From Maridesulfovibrio frigidus DSM 17176 (GTDB lineage Bacteria > Desulfobacterota > Desulfovibrionia > Desulfovibrionales > Desulfovibrionaceae), in NCBI RefSeq assembly GCF_000711735.1, contig NZ_JONL01000002.1, positions 310,001 to 374,000 of the forward strand: DNA of 64,000 nt. Direction: 5' to 3'. The position numbers were made by a program, and so were the translations under genes. Each line of letters starts with the position of its first letter. Position 1 is the stretch's first letter. The notes under the pieces were generated by a model that was given only the letters and a program-made list of their open reading frames with translations, made no database searches and was not told the origin of the DNA. Below, piece after piece: positions 36,901-45,403 of the stretch.

Positions 36901-37173
36901 AACATACTCAACGCCGTCAATTTGCCACAAAGCTCGTTCAAGAGGAGTAGTTATAAGTTTTTCAACTTCCTCAACTCCCGCACCGGGAGCCTGAACCACA
37001 ATGTCCGCCATAGGTACAACGATCTGCGGTTCTTCCTCTCTTGGAGTAAGTTGGATCGCGGCTACACCGAGCAAAAGAGAGGCAATCACTAAAATAATTG
37101 TCAATTTAGAGTGCAGAAAAAATCTTACAGCGGAAGAGATCAGCCCTTTAGACTTTTCGTCTAGCGTACTCAT
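33943..37173 (-). CDS. RND efflux permease (AcrB/HAE1-like)
   Basis: The 1076-residue inner-membrane protein has the RND layout: TM1 near residue 25, a large periplasmic loop, TM2-6 (VLLLAFTLGWREASIVALAVP, then LILSLGLVVDDPITNVDNI carrying the acidic proton-relay motif), a second periplasmic loop and TM7-12. It exports hydrophobic or toxic compounds by proton antiport with the adaptor encoded just upstream. Its ATG overlaps the adaptor TGA (ATGA, 37170-37173). No outer-membrane TolC gene is nearby, so an unlinked one would be used. Motif D differs from the common GLLVDDAIV as GLVVDDPIT, closer to the group with broad or bile/metal-type substrates; specificity is not readable. Confidence 0.9.
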   Translation of the reverse strand: MSTLDEKSKGLISSAVRFFLHSKLTIILVIASLLLGVAAIQLTPREEEPQIVVPMADIVVQAPGAGVEEVEKLITTPLERALWQIDGVEYVYSVSYRDTAMVTVRFFVGENREKSLIKLHNAITKNTEKVPGIVTGWAVKPVEIDDVPIVALTLYPSAGHPEISDFELRRVAEELSSRLAEVENLSRVSLVSGRSREIRVELLPERMAGLSVSPMNIVKALDGADQSAVAGTVLSGNKEITISANSFLESAADVENLIVGVFDSKPVYMRDVAVVVDGPEEPSAYSRIGFSRLYLTRTGQPSEEVSRPAVTIALSKKKGTNAVKVAEAVLARLDQLKTTVLPAGIEVEVSRDYGKTADAKVSDLLNSLGFAVLTVVLLLAFTLGWREASIVALAVPVSFSLALFVNYLLGYTINRVTLFALILSLGLVVDDPITNVDNIQRHILMKKKKAAEATLDAVSEVLPPVIMSTLAIIVSFVPLFFITGMMGPYMAPMAANVPLTVVFSTICALTIVPWLAFRLLKNIKPKPGAELDSGPGKIEIFYSRLITPFLESRTKRWMLVGVIVFGLISSMALAGLRMVPLKMLPFDNKNEFQIVIDMDEGTPLEQTDRVVREFERLLRGVPEVTNFVTYTGEPSPMDFNGLVRHYYWRNGGHMADIRINLADKSQRSEQSHAIVLRLRRELEAIGERNGARIKIIESPPGPPVISTITTEIYGAEDRPYSALIDGARQVESVMAIEPGVVDIDDSTEADRIMVDFVLDKEKSALHGVTARSVVATLQMALSGMVPATVHVQGERNPLPVKLILPRVRRSDAGTLSQLKVKSTAGKSVPLAELGELVEIDQQQPIYHKNLKRVVYVFAEMAGRAPGEAILDMQSELKKDPLPPFIWSEWAGEGEWQITLDVFRDLGIAFAAALLGIYILLVVETGSFGMPLLIMSAIPLTLLGIMPGFWLLNLIGAGEVVGMVGEAFADPIFFTATSMIGMIALGGIVIRNSLVLIDFIRQSLAEGMALKDAIIRSGAVRLRPIALTAATTALGAWPITLDPIFSGLAWALIFGLLASTLFTLVVIPVGYYALEKD

Positions 37174-38330
37174 TTCAGCTCTCCGGTTGGTTCCAGAGCT
37201 GTCATGCCGACAGTCTCATTACCTCGCAGACCGGACATAATTTCAATATTTTTACCGTAAGTCAGACCTGTCTGAACATATACAGGCTCCCAAATTTCGC
37301 TGGTATTGAGCAAAACAGTCTCAAGCTGGCCCACTCTGGAAACAGCGCGTTCAGGCACAACTACTATTTCCTTTTCTCTGATAGGAACAAGTAATCTGCC
37401 GAACATTCCGGGGTATAAACCGGGCAATTGCTCAAGTCCCACCTTAACTAAGAAAGTCCGTGTTGATGGGTCCGCAGACGGCACAACTTCTTCAACAATG
37501 CCTTCACATCTCTCATTTAGAGCACCTATTTCCACAGACAACTTTACACCGGGCCGAACCTTTCCAATGACACCTTCACGGACTAAAGCTTCGAGCCTGA
37601 GAGATCCACTTGTCTGAATAAGCATGAGACTCTTACCGGGAAAAGCGATATCGCCCGGTTCTACCTTGCGTCTGGCGACTTCTCCATCAGTGTGAGCTAA
37701 AATTTTTGTGTAGCCGAGGTTAATTCGTGCTTCCTCAACGCCCTTAAGTGCTTGCTTTACTTTAGCAGATGCGGCGGTAAAACCATCATCAGCCTGCGCT
37801 AGGTAGGCTTTGGCCTGTAAATAGTCTGACTCCATGCGATCAAGTTCATCAAGTGTAGCCACCTTATCTTCATGCAGGATTTTGATTCGCTTCCATGTTG
37901 AAGTAGCTTTGGAAGATGCCGCACGCGCTGCGTTAATGGATTCTGCAGCCTGCCTACGCAAAGCTTCAGCAGATTTTAGTCCCTGCTCTGCACTTTCAAG
38001 ACGGGTTTGAAAGCCTCGACTATCAAGTACTATAAGTTCGTCATCCTTACTTACTTTATCCCCTGCGCGGACAAGAACTTTCAGCACTTTTCCGGTGACT
38101 TGCGATTCAATATTTGTTTCGGTTTTCGGACGAACGGTACCAACAGCCTCATACATAACAGGTACGGTGACGAGCTGCGCCTGCACAGTCAAAGCGGGGT
38201 CTTCCGTCGACCTTGTCGGAACGATTCTCCCCTGCTGAATCACGCCTGAACTAAAAGCACCTGCCAGCCATAAAACCAGCAAGGTAAGTCCCACTCCGCA
38301 ACCGGCAACCAACAAACATCTTTTTTGCAT
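37170..38330 (-). CDS. RND efflux periplasmic adaptor (MFP/HlyD family)
   Basis: The 386-residue adaptor has an N-terminal membrane anchor (residues ~4-24, LLVAGCGVGLTLLVLWLAG), a beta-barrel/lipoyl half (TNIESQVTGKVLKVLVRAGDKV), an alpha-hairpin with alanine-rich coiled coil (~100-200) and the returning lipoyl half (HTDGEVARRKVEPGDI). It bridges the permease and outer-membrane channel. A TTG start at 38351 is possible, but ATG 38330 has GGAG six bases upstream and is preferred. It is the first gene of a two-gene efflux operon, 83 bases downstream of the cupin gene and its terminator. Confidence 0.88.
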   Translation of the reverse strand: MQKRCLLVAGCGVGLTLLVLWLAGAFSSGVIQQGRIVPTRSTEDPALTVQAQLVTVPVMYEAVGTVRPKTETNIESQVTGKVLKVLVRAGDKVSKDDELIVLDSRGFQTRLESAEQGLKSAEALRRQAAESINAARAASSKATSTWKRIKILHEDKVATLDELDRMESDYLQAKAYLAQADDGFTAASAKVKQALKGVEEARINLGYTKILAHTDGEVARRKVEPGDIAFPGKSLMLIQTSGSLRLEALVREGVIGKVRPGVKLSVEIGALNERCEGIVEEVVPSADPSTRTFLVKVGLEQLPGLYPGMFGRLLVPIREKEIVVVPERAVSRVGQLETVLLNTSEIWEPVYVQTGLTYGKNIEIMSGLRGNETVGMTALEPTGELK

Positions 38331-38361
38331 TCTAAGTCTCCGAAACAGCAAAATCGCAAAT

Positions 38362-38394
38362 AAAAAAGGAGAAAGCCTTAAACGACTTTCTCCT
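38362..38394 (-). terminator. Rho-independent terminator
   Basis: The 9-bp stem AGGAGAAAG/CTTTCTCCT (38367-38375 with 38386-38394) is followed on the reverse strand by six T. It lies about 20 bases after the cupin stop at 38414, separating the cupin from the efflux operon. Confidence 0.85.
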
Positions 38395-38413
38395 AATTAA
38401 TCTCAATTTATAG

Positions 38414-38791
38414 TTATACTTTTTTTTCTTTAATCAGAGTCAAAAGCATTTTAAATCTCTCATTGGACTTAAGTCCATGAGCAATGTTAGCAGGCATTAC
38501 AATTGATTCACCCGCTCTAACTGTGAACACCTCATCTCCAATCGTGATTTCAGCTGCCCCATCAAGCACCTGAACCATTGCGTCACCCGGAGTAGTATGA
38601 GTGCTGATACCTTCACCCACATCAAAAGCAAATAGAGTAAGGGTCACTGTTTTATGCTGAGACAATGTTCTACTCACAACCTGCCCTTCTTGATATGTAA
38701 CAAGATCAACTAGGCTTACAACTTTTCCATGATCAATATTCTTAATAATCACAGGATTTGGAACTTTTTTGAGGAAGTTTGGATCAGCCAT
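38414..38791 (-). CDS. Cupin-domain protein
   Basis: The 125-residue protein is a single cupin_2 barrel. Motif 1 reads G-STHTTPGDAMVQVLDG, with HT...H replaced by HTTPGD, motif 2 reads PANIAHGLKS, and VRAGESIVM lies between. These small cytoplasmic proteins bind a metal or small ligand; no specific reaction can be named. The start ATG 38791 has AAGGAG 6 bases before it, and the gene ends in a strong terminator, so it is transcribed alone. Confidence 0.85.
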   Translation of the reverse strand: MADPNFLKKVPNPVIIKNIDHGKVVSLVDLVTYQEGQVVSRTLSQHKTVTLTLFAFDVGEGISTHTTPGDAMVQVLDGAAEITIGDEVFTVRAGESIVMPANIAHGLKSNERFKMLLTLIKEKKV

Positions 38792-39123
38792 GATTGCTCC
38801 TTTTTATATTCAACTTTAATTACTGAAATAAGAGAACTGTTGCTCTCGTAATTTCATGATACACCTTTTTCAAAACATAGAAAACAAAACAAAGATATTA
38901 TACAAAGTATTCTGAGCCATTAATTGTGAAGATTTAAAGTTTTGACCTATCTTGCTTTACCGTTTGCTTCAAAGACTTTGCATACCCACAAAAACTAACA
39001 TATTACCAAACATACTATCTAACCCACTGGGGAAATGATTCCCTGAGTCAATAGAACAACCAAATTGCAACATTTAATATGATATAAGTCAGAACAGCAG
39101 CAAATATAAATGGAGAGCACATT
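38792..39123. other. Divergent intergenic region (332 bp)
   Basis: This A+T-rich spacer lies between the reverse cupin gene and the forward TMEM175-like gene and must hold both promoters. The only clear element is GGAGA upstream of ATG 39124. No hairpin, repeat or open frame with coding character was recognised. Confidence 0.4.
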
Positions 39124-39777
39124 ATGAATCAGGAAGAATATCGAGAAAAACGGCACGCAAGGCAGTTGCCACGATTAAAAGTATTCATGGACGTTGTCTT
39201 TGCTATTTTACTTTGGCAAATTTTTATGATGCTGCCTGATATAAAGAATTATCCTGAAGTGAAGACTGTCTGGGAACTTTTGACCATAGATTTAGACGAC
39301 TTAGCTACATTCGTAATAGGATTGATTTTTATAGTAATTTACTGGGGCCAAAATAACAGACTATTCAGCCATCTGGTTTCAACAGATAATAAACACACAG
39401 CCATATCCGTAGTTCAGCTATTTCTGTTGCTTACATACTTTCATTTCATGAGTATGGGTCTTAGATTTAACGATGACCCGTCAGCTCTACTGATGCAATC
39501 GGTGTCCCTTGCGCTGGTGGGTTTCACCTCTATGTGGGGCTGGCATTATGCTGCGAACAAAAAAGACTTGATCGACAGCGATATGCCTAAAAACAACATC
39601 CCATATATGAAGGTTACGATTCTTCCTGAACCAATCGCAGCATGCATCTCCATCCCATTTGCCTTTGTGGGGCCAATTGCCTGGGAGATTTCATGGCTGT
39701 CATACCCGATTGTCGCTTACCTGATAAAAAAATATGTAAATGCACAGGTAGCAAAGGCTATGGATTCGACTCCTTAG
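39124..39777 (+). CDS. TMEM175/DUF1211-like integral membrane protein
   Basis: The 217-residue protein has six hydrophobic segments. The first begins RLKVFMDVVFAILLWQIF, resembling the R-x-x-x-FSDGVFAIA signature of TMEM175 (DUF1211), with MDVV in place of SDGV. Later, YWGQNNRLFSHL matches the family's W..HNRLF segment. TMEM175 proteins are weakly selective K+ channels. The fit is partial, so channel function is inference. Its last 20 bases overlap the convergent lipoprotein gene. Confidence 0.6.
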   Translation: MNQEEYREKRHARQLPRLKVFMDVVFAILLWQIFMMLPDIKNYPEVKTVWELLTIDLDDLATFVIGLIFIVIYWGQNNRLFSHLVSTDNKHTAISVVQLFLLLTYFHFMSMGLRFNDDPSALLMQSVSLALVGFTSMWGWHYAANKKDLIDSDMPKNNIPYMKVTILPEPIAACISIPFAFVGPIAWEISWLSYPIVAYLIKKYVNAQVAKAMDSTP

Positions 39778-41068
39778 CTATCTTCTTGGCAAGCCTACGC
39801 ATTATCCTTTCATGCAGCTTCTCCATATAATCTTCTGGAAAGGACCAGACAGGACCGTAATCCTCACGCTTTAAACCTCGCTCACCAGGTTTAAGATTAT
39901 ATTTAAGGGTCATCAGAATATCACTGCTAACCTGCGGACTTTGCCTGAAATATGCGTGACCAATCCCACTAGCGGCGTCTGAATCGTTTGTCACATCCAC
40001 TACGTTCAGCTTTGGATTACCTTCAAGAAATCTTTTAACGGTTAGAGTTATTTCATTACCCAGTTGGCCAAGTCTTGACCTGCTAAACACCCATCCAGAG
40101 AAAGCAAGAGCCTGATCATTCTCTGAAATATAAACAGTTATATCATCTACAATATCAAGTAGTCCCTCATTTATATTCGCTCCGAACATATCCGCATCCA
40201 AGTCACCGCCAAGGAGCATAACATGGCCAATCCGAAGTTTTTCTCCACCATGCCTGCGGGTAAGACTTAACTGCGACAAGCTCTTAACAACGATACGGGC
40301 TCCGACACTATACCCCAAAATGTGAATCCGTTCCGCGTCTGTATTCTCAGACAAAAAAGATATCAACCTTCGGAGCTGATAAGATGATATTTCTGCAGTT
40401 TCTAAATCGGCAAGGTAGGCCATGACGCGAGGAGTTGAAGGCCATGAGAAGGCTACAAAAGCTCCTTCGTACCCAAGAAAATGCCACAGTTCCGATGCCA
40501 CTAAAATCGGATTATCAAAATCAACTTTGTACCCGTGCACATATATATAAACATCTTTACGAGACGAATTCGCAAGAGTTTCATTAATCCGCTTAGCAAA
40601 TTGATCATCTTGAGCAGTTCGCCCGCTTTTCAAAACTTCCTCAGCATAGAATGAATTCAAACTTTTGTTGAATAAGCCATACTCTTGCACGTCTGTAACG
40701 CTAAGTGGATATTCTTCAGAACGATTTTTAAGCAGTGAAATTTCTCGAACTTCTTCAAAAGTATGCTCACCTTTTCCCATCATAATCCTAGCCTCTCCAA
40801 AACGCAGCACACCACCACGTTCTCCGCTATATTGGGTAGAATTGGCAACAGCAGGAGCACGGTTAGTCGCATAGAAAATCTCAGTGGGAGGAACAAGAAC
40901 ACCCTTGCTTATATTCAGAGCCTCTTCAATTTCGGGATTGTATATAGAAGGAGCAGGCATCAAATTTAGGGTAGAAGGGCCGCTGCTTGAACAGCCTGCA
41001 GCCAAGGAAAGCAGGACAAGCATCAATAACATATGAATATTATTTTTTTTTATTATCAGTGTGTACAT
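39758..41068 (-). CDS. Alpha/beta-hydrolase lipoprotein (DUF900 family)
   Basis: The 436-residue protein starts with a signal and lipobox (LSLAAGC, Cys26), so it is a predicted lipoprotein. The body has EIFYATNRAP, IYVHGYKV, FSWPSTPRV and the nucleophile elbow HILGYSVGARIV (GxSxG: GYSVG), as in DUF900 alpha/beta hydrolases. Family members are predicted esterases or lipases of unknown substrate. The exact start is uncertain (Met1 41068, or Met13 41032), and neither has a strong ribosome-binding site. It converges with the TMEM175-like gene, overlapping by 20 bases. Confidence 0.85.
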   Translation of the reverse strand: MYTLIIKKNNIHMLLMLVLLSLAAGCSSSGPSTLNLMPAPSIYNPEIEEALNISKGVLVPPTEIFYATNRAPAVANSTQYSGERGGVLRFGEARIMMGKGEHTFEEVREISLLKNRSEEYPLSVTDVQEYGLFNKSLNSFYAEEVLKSGRTAQDDQFAKRINETLANSSRKDVYIYVHGYKVDFDNPILVASELWHFLGYEGAFVAFSWPSTPRVMAYLADLETAEISSYQLRRLISFLSENTDAERIHILGYSVGARIVVKSLSQLSLTRRHGGEKLRIGHVMLLGGDLDADMFGANINEGLLDIVDDITVYISENDQALAFSGWVFSRSRLGQLGNEITLTVKRFLEGNPKLNVVDVTNDSDAASGIGHAYFRQSPQVSSDILMTLKYNLKPGERGLKREDYGPVWSFPEDYMEKLHERIMRRLAKKIAKESNP

Positions 41069-41258
41069 GATAATAATCTAAATTTATAAAATCATTTTGT
41101 CCACTCGGTATGCTAAAAAAGTTTATGCAAACTTATTTTTAGCAGCCCTCATCTGTGGATTGAACACAACATAATGGCGTGATACTCTGACACATAAATA
41201 ATTTTTAAATACTCCTCATTCTGCACACATGACATAATCAGTTTAAACCCATTAAATA

Positions 41259-42878
41259 ATGAAAAATACCACAAGCAAAATATTAAAAATACTCCTTCTT
41301 GCCATAATTGCTATGACAATAGCTGGGTGCACTCCCAAAAAATGGACATGGGACAGCCATCTAAGTTCACCGGAATCCATGACCAAGGAAACAAAGTTCT
41401 TTCTGCAAAAAATAGTAATAGAAGGCATACCTTCTACAGTTACAGCACTGAAAATAACTCGGCCCGTAAATGGTGCTGTTTTCCCATCTGAAATTGCAGC
41501 CCCCCAAATAATCTGGAACGACGAAGACCCGGATTCCAGAAGCTGGTTCATTGCTTTTACTTTCGAAAACGGACGAGCTCCGATCTATGTATACAGTTCA
41601 ACTACATCATATGAACCGAACCGCAACTTATGGGAAACAATTAAAACGAACTCAGTCAAAGCTCCCGCAACTATTTCTATATACGGATTCAAGAATAAAG
41701 ATGGAAAACCAGTTGCAACCGCAGCCTCAAGTGTAAATATCAGAACATCCACAGACCCAGTTGACGGAGCCATTCTGTATAGACAGGTTCCACTCCCTTT
41801 TAAAGTAGGGGTTAAAACTTTTCGCAAGCTAAAATGGAGACTCGGAGATATTTCTTCATACAATGAGCCTCCTGTTATTTTGGAGAATCTGAACACCTGC
41901 GCAAACTGCCATCAGGGATCAAAAGACGGAAGCCTGATCAGTATGGAATTAAACTATAAGGGCGATAGCGGCGCTCAGTTTATCGCAAAAGTGAGTGAAA
42001 ACATTTCACTTTCAGACAAAGATTTTATGACGTGGACTGATTATCCAAAATCCGTGGTCTTGCCGAAAACACGTGGACTCTTCGCTAGACTCTCGCCCTC
42101 CGGCAAATATATAGCCAGCACAGTTAACGAGATTTCATATTCTGCGGTGACTAATTCTGGCAAATACAGCCAGCTATTTTTCCCAACATATGGAATTCTG
42201 GCCTGTTACTCTACTGATACGAAGGAGATAAAAGCCCTGCCCGGTGCGGCAAGCCTCGACTACATACAAACTAACCCCGCATGGAGTCCGGACGAAAAAG
42301 CCATCACCTTTGCACGCTCAGAAACCATGAACAAATATCATGAAGATGTTTTCAAAATAAAAACTAGCTTCGAAAACAAGAACATTCATGAACTGAACGA
42401 ACAATTTCCTGTTCAATATGATCTATATACAATCCCTTTCAATGCAGGAACTGGCGGGCAGGCAAAGCCGCTTAAAGGTGCTAGTAATAATGGAAAAAGC
42501 AATTACTTCCCAAGATACTCCCCAGATAGTAAATGGGTAGTATTTACACAAAGCAAAACAGGAATTATGCTTCAGCCTGACAGTGAATTATTTATAGTTC
42601 AAGCAAAAGGCGGAGTCCCCAGAAAAATGAACTGTAACCGCACATCCTTCAACTCCTGGCACAGCTTTTCGCCAAACGGGAAATGGATGATCTTCAGTTC
42701 CAAGGTAAATTCCGAATATACCGAAATTTTCATGACTCACATAGATGAGAACGGCACGGATAGTCCGCCTGTTCTTCTCTCGCGCTTCAGCAGCAATAAG
42801 TATGCGGCCAATCTTCCAGAATTTTTAAATATCAGGCCAGATGCGATTAAAAGTATACACGTTAGCAACCATAACTGA
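41259..42878 (+). CDS. TolB/PD40-like lipoprotein with a heme motif
   Basis: The 539-residue protein has a signal and lipobox ending TIAGC (Cys24). Its middle contains CANCH (residues 214-218), a single CxxCH heme-c binding motif. From about 260 on, repeated WD40-like beta-propeller segments (ASTVNEIS, NPAWSPDEKAITF, RYSPDSKWVVF, HSFSPNGKWMIF) follow the PD40/TolB pattern. A lipid-anchored, c-type cytochrome-like propeller is suggested. It lies 26 bases upstream of the cis/trans isomerase gene, which also has a heme motif, so they likely form an operon. Role unknown: perhaps electron transfer or assembly for the isomerase. Confidence 0.8.
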   Translation: MKNTTSKILKILLLAIIAMTIAGCTPKKWTWDSHLSSPESMTKETKFFLQKIVIEGIPSTVTALKITRPVNGAVFPSEIAAPQIIWNDEDPDSRSWFIAFTFENGRAPIYVYSSTTSYEPNRNLWETIKTNSVKAPATISIYGFKNKDGKPVATAASSVNIRTSTDPVDGAILYRQVPLPFKVGVKTFRKLKWRLGDISSYNEPPVILENLNTCANCHQGSKDGSLISMELNYKGDSGAQFIAKVSENISLSDKDFMTWTDYPKSVVLPKTRGLFARLSPSGKYIASTVNEISYSAVTNSGKYSQLFFPTYGILACYSTDTKEIKALPGAASLDYIQTNPAWSPDEKAITFARSETMNKYHEDVFKIKTSFENKNIHELNEQFPVQYDLYTIPFNAGTGGQAKPLKGASNNGKSNYFPRYSPDSKWVVFTQSKTGIMLQPDSELFIVQAKGGVPRKMNCNRTSFNSWHSFSPNGKWMIFSSKVNSEYTEIFMTHIDENGTDSPPVLLSRFSSNKYAANLPEFLNIRPDAIKSIHVSNHN

Positions 42879-42904
42879 TCAACCGCTTAACAAACGGGCA
42901 AATA

Positions 42905-45328
42905 ATGAATAAATTAATCTCCTTAGCTTTTCTACTTATAGTCCTTCTTGTGGGCTGTACTTCATACTACCGTGACTCCCAATTTAACAAAGCGTATGGA
43001 CCGGTTCAAGCCATAGACCGCAGGGTCACGGCTATCCCTCCAGGCGATATTTCCTTTTATAATGATGTACGACCTATTTTGGAAAGACGCTGCGACGTTT
43101 GCCACAGTTGCTACGATGCGCCGTGTCAGGTGAAGCTGACCAGTTTTGAGGGGATTGACCGTGGCGGTAGCAAAAGCATGGTCTACGCTTCTAGAGTTTT
43201 ACGAACAACTCCAACACGGCTTTTTATTGATGCAGACTCAATTGGGGAATGGCGCCAACTGGAATTTCACCCAATCTTAAATGAACGCAATCAAACTCCA
43301 AAAGCTAATGTACAAAATTCACTAATCAGCCTTATGCTAGAGCTAAAAAAAGACCATCCTCAGCCCATTTCTGACCTTCTCCCATCAACCTTTGATATCG
43401 GGCTTGATAAAGAAGGAGCCTGCACTACAGCTGAAAATTTTGTTGACTACAAAGAGAAGTATCCATTGTGGGGAATGCCGTATGCACTTCCAGGACTAAC
43501 CGCAGATGAGCACAAAGTTTTAACAGAATGGATAGAACAGGGAGCTAAAATAACCCCGCGCCCCGAACCAGCCCAAAAATCAGTTACTCTCATTACCGAG
43601 TGGGAAAATTATTTCAACAGAGATTCGCTTAAAGAGCAGCTTGTTTCCAGATATATTTATGAACATTTATTCATGGCGCATATCCATTTCAAAAGCTTAG
43701 GGGACCGTGAATTTTACCGCATGGTCAGATCCAGCACTCCGTCCGGTGAACCTATTATCGAATTAAATACTGACAGACCTTATGACGACCCCGGACCGAT
43801 CAAATTTTACTACCGCTTAAGACCTGTTGTCAGCACTATTGTTGCAAAGAACCATACTGTTTATACAATTGATGAAACAACTATGGACAGGTACAATGAG
43901 CTATTTTTCGAAGCAAAATACAAAGTGACATCACTCCCCGGATACGAGGTCGGTTATGCTTCAAACCCCTTTAAAGTTTTCAGAGAAATTCCGGCTAAAT
44001 CGCGCTATAAATTCATGCTCGACAACGCAAAATATACCATTGAAGGGTTCATTAAAGGGCCTGTTTGCCGTGGCCAGATTGCACTCAATGTAATAAATGA
44101 CCATTTTTTCGTGTCATTTATTAACCCGGATAAAGTTACCGTCAGCGATGACACCGCTTTTTTAGACAGAGTTAGCGACAATCTAGCTCTGCCTACGTCC
44201 GTAGAAAGCACCATTAGACTCGTTTCACTCTGGTACGAATTCAACAGCAAGCAGCAAGAGTACCTAACCGCCAAAGAAGAGCACGAACAAGGAATTTTCC
44301 CTGACAATAAAGGCTGGGATCTCTCGTACATCTGGGATGGTGACGGACACAAAAACGACAACGCTCTACTAACCGTATTCAGGCACTTCGACAGCGCAAG
44401 TGTGGTGAAAGGATTTATTGGTGAGAACCCAAAAACAGGATGGGTCATCGATTATCCGATGCTTGAAAGAATACATTACTTACTGGTCGCAGGTTTTAAC
44501 ATCTTCGGAAATGTCGGCCATCAGTTGCAAACCCGCCTTTACATGGACTACCTGCGAATTGAGGGAGAAAATAATCTACTGAAATTCCTCCCACAAGATA
44601 AACGCATAGCAATCCGCAGCAATTGGTACCAAGACACCAAGGATGAATATCAAGAAGAATTTGAAATGGGTCTCCACGGCATGAAACTCGAAACCAACGT
44701 TGAATTCTCCACCGATAACCCTAAGATAGAATTTTTCAGCATGATGAAGAAGCATGTAAATATCCCCATAAAAGAGCACACATCCCTTGGTGGTTGCCCG
44801 GACGGAATATGTCCAGGCACGACCTCTAATCCTTTTGAACGGAAAGCAGACAAAGCCTTCTGGAAAATTGCGCAACTTCGTGGCAAGCAGGTGCAACTTG
44901 TTCCTGACGTATGCTTTGTTCATATAACCACTGGTAATGACAAAACAGACCTTATTTACACCGTCATTCGCAACAAGGCTCTTAGCAACAACTCGTTTCT
45001 ACTTGATGAGGAACGCCGAAGAGTCATCGAAAATGACACCTTAACTGTTGTTAAAGGTTACATAGGAAGCTATCCGAATTCTTTTGTAAAAGTTGATATC
45101 GATGAAGTTGAAAGTTTTGCGGAGGAATTAGTGAAACTAAGAGACCCCATTGGATACTTCAACTTAGCTTCAAAATACGTGGCAAGAAGAACAAGCCCCG
45201 ATTTCTGGACAGAATCCGACTGGCATAATCAAAACTTCTTAAAAGAAGATCCGGTAGAAGCAGGTCTTTTTGATCTTTACCGCTATCATCGTATTTCTGA
45301 AATGTTTGAAGTGGAATTTAAATGGTAA
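42905..45328 (+). CDS. cti: Fatty acid cis/trans isomerase (Cti)
   Basis: The 807-residue protein is close in length to Cti of Pseudomonas (~766 residues). It has a lipobox (LLVGC, Cys18) and the heme-c motif CDVCH at residues 63-67 in RRCDVCHSCYDAPCQ, a hallmark of Cti, and ends with the family-specific FYRYH-type region (LFDLYRYHRISEMFEVEF). Cti converts cis unsaturated fatty acids of membrane phospholipids to trans in the periplasm without energy, hardening membranes against solvents or heat. It lies 26 bases after the heme-motif lipoprotein and is followed by a strong terminator. Confidence 0.9.
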   Translation: MNKLISLAFLLIVLLVGCTSYYRDSQFNKAYGPVQAIDRRVTAIPPGDISFYNDVRPILERRCDVCHSCYDAPCQVKLTSFEGIDRGGSKSMVYASRVLRTTPTRLFIDADSIGEWRQLEFHPILNERNQTPKANVQNSLISLMLELKKDHPQPISDLLPSTFDIGLDKEGACTTAENFVDYKEKYPLWGMPYALPGLTADEHKVLTEWIEQGAKITPRPEPAQKSVTLITEWENYFNRDSLKEQLVSRYIYEHLFMAHIHFKSLGDREFYRMVRSSTPSGEPIIELNTDRPYDDPGPIKFYYRLRPVVSTIVAKNHTVYTIDETTMDRYNELFFEAKYKVTSLPGYEVGYASNPFKVFREIPAKSRYKFMLDNAKYTIEGFIKGPVCRGQIALNVINDHFFVSFINPDKVTVSDDTAFLDRVSDNLALPTSVESTIRLVSLWYEFNSKQQEYLTAKEEHEQGIFPDNKGWDLSYIWDGDGHKNDNALLTVFRHFDSASVVKGFIGENPKTGWVIDYPMLERIHYLLVAGFNIFGNVGHQLQTRLYMDYLRIEGENNLLKFLPQDKRIAIRSNWYQDTKDEYQEEFEMGLHGMKLETNVEFSTDNPKIEFFSMMKKHVNIPIKEHTSLGGCPDGICPGTTSNPFERKADKAFWKIAQLRGKQVQLVPDVCFVHITTGNDKTDLIYTVIRNKALSNNSFLLDEERRRVIENDTLTVVKGYIGSYPNSFVKVDIDEVESFAEELVKLRDPIGYFNLASKYVARRTSPDFWTESDWHNQNFLKEDPVEAGLFDLYRYHRISEMFEVEFKW

Positions 45329-45375
45329 AAAAAGAGGCCCGAAATACATATACGTATTTCGGGCCCTTATTTTTA
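45327..45375. terminator. Bidirectional Rho-independent terminator
   Basis: A 12-bp stem GGCCCGAAATAC/GTATTTCGGGCC (45336-45347 with 45354-45365) with a 6-base loop is followed by CTTATTTTT on the forward strand and preceded by seven A (T on the reverse strand). It can end both the cti transcript and the convergent surface-protein transcript. Confidence 0.9.
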
Positions 45376-45403
45376 TTTAAGAGATAAACTAAAGAATCTT
45401 ATT

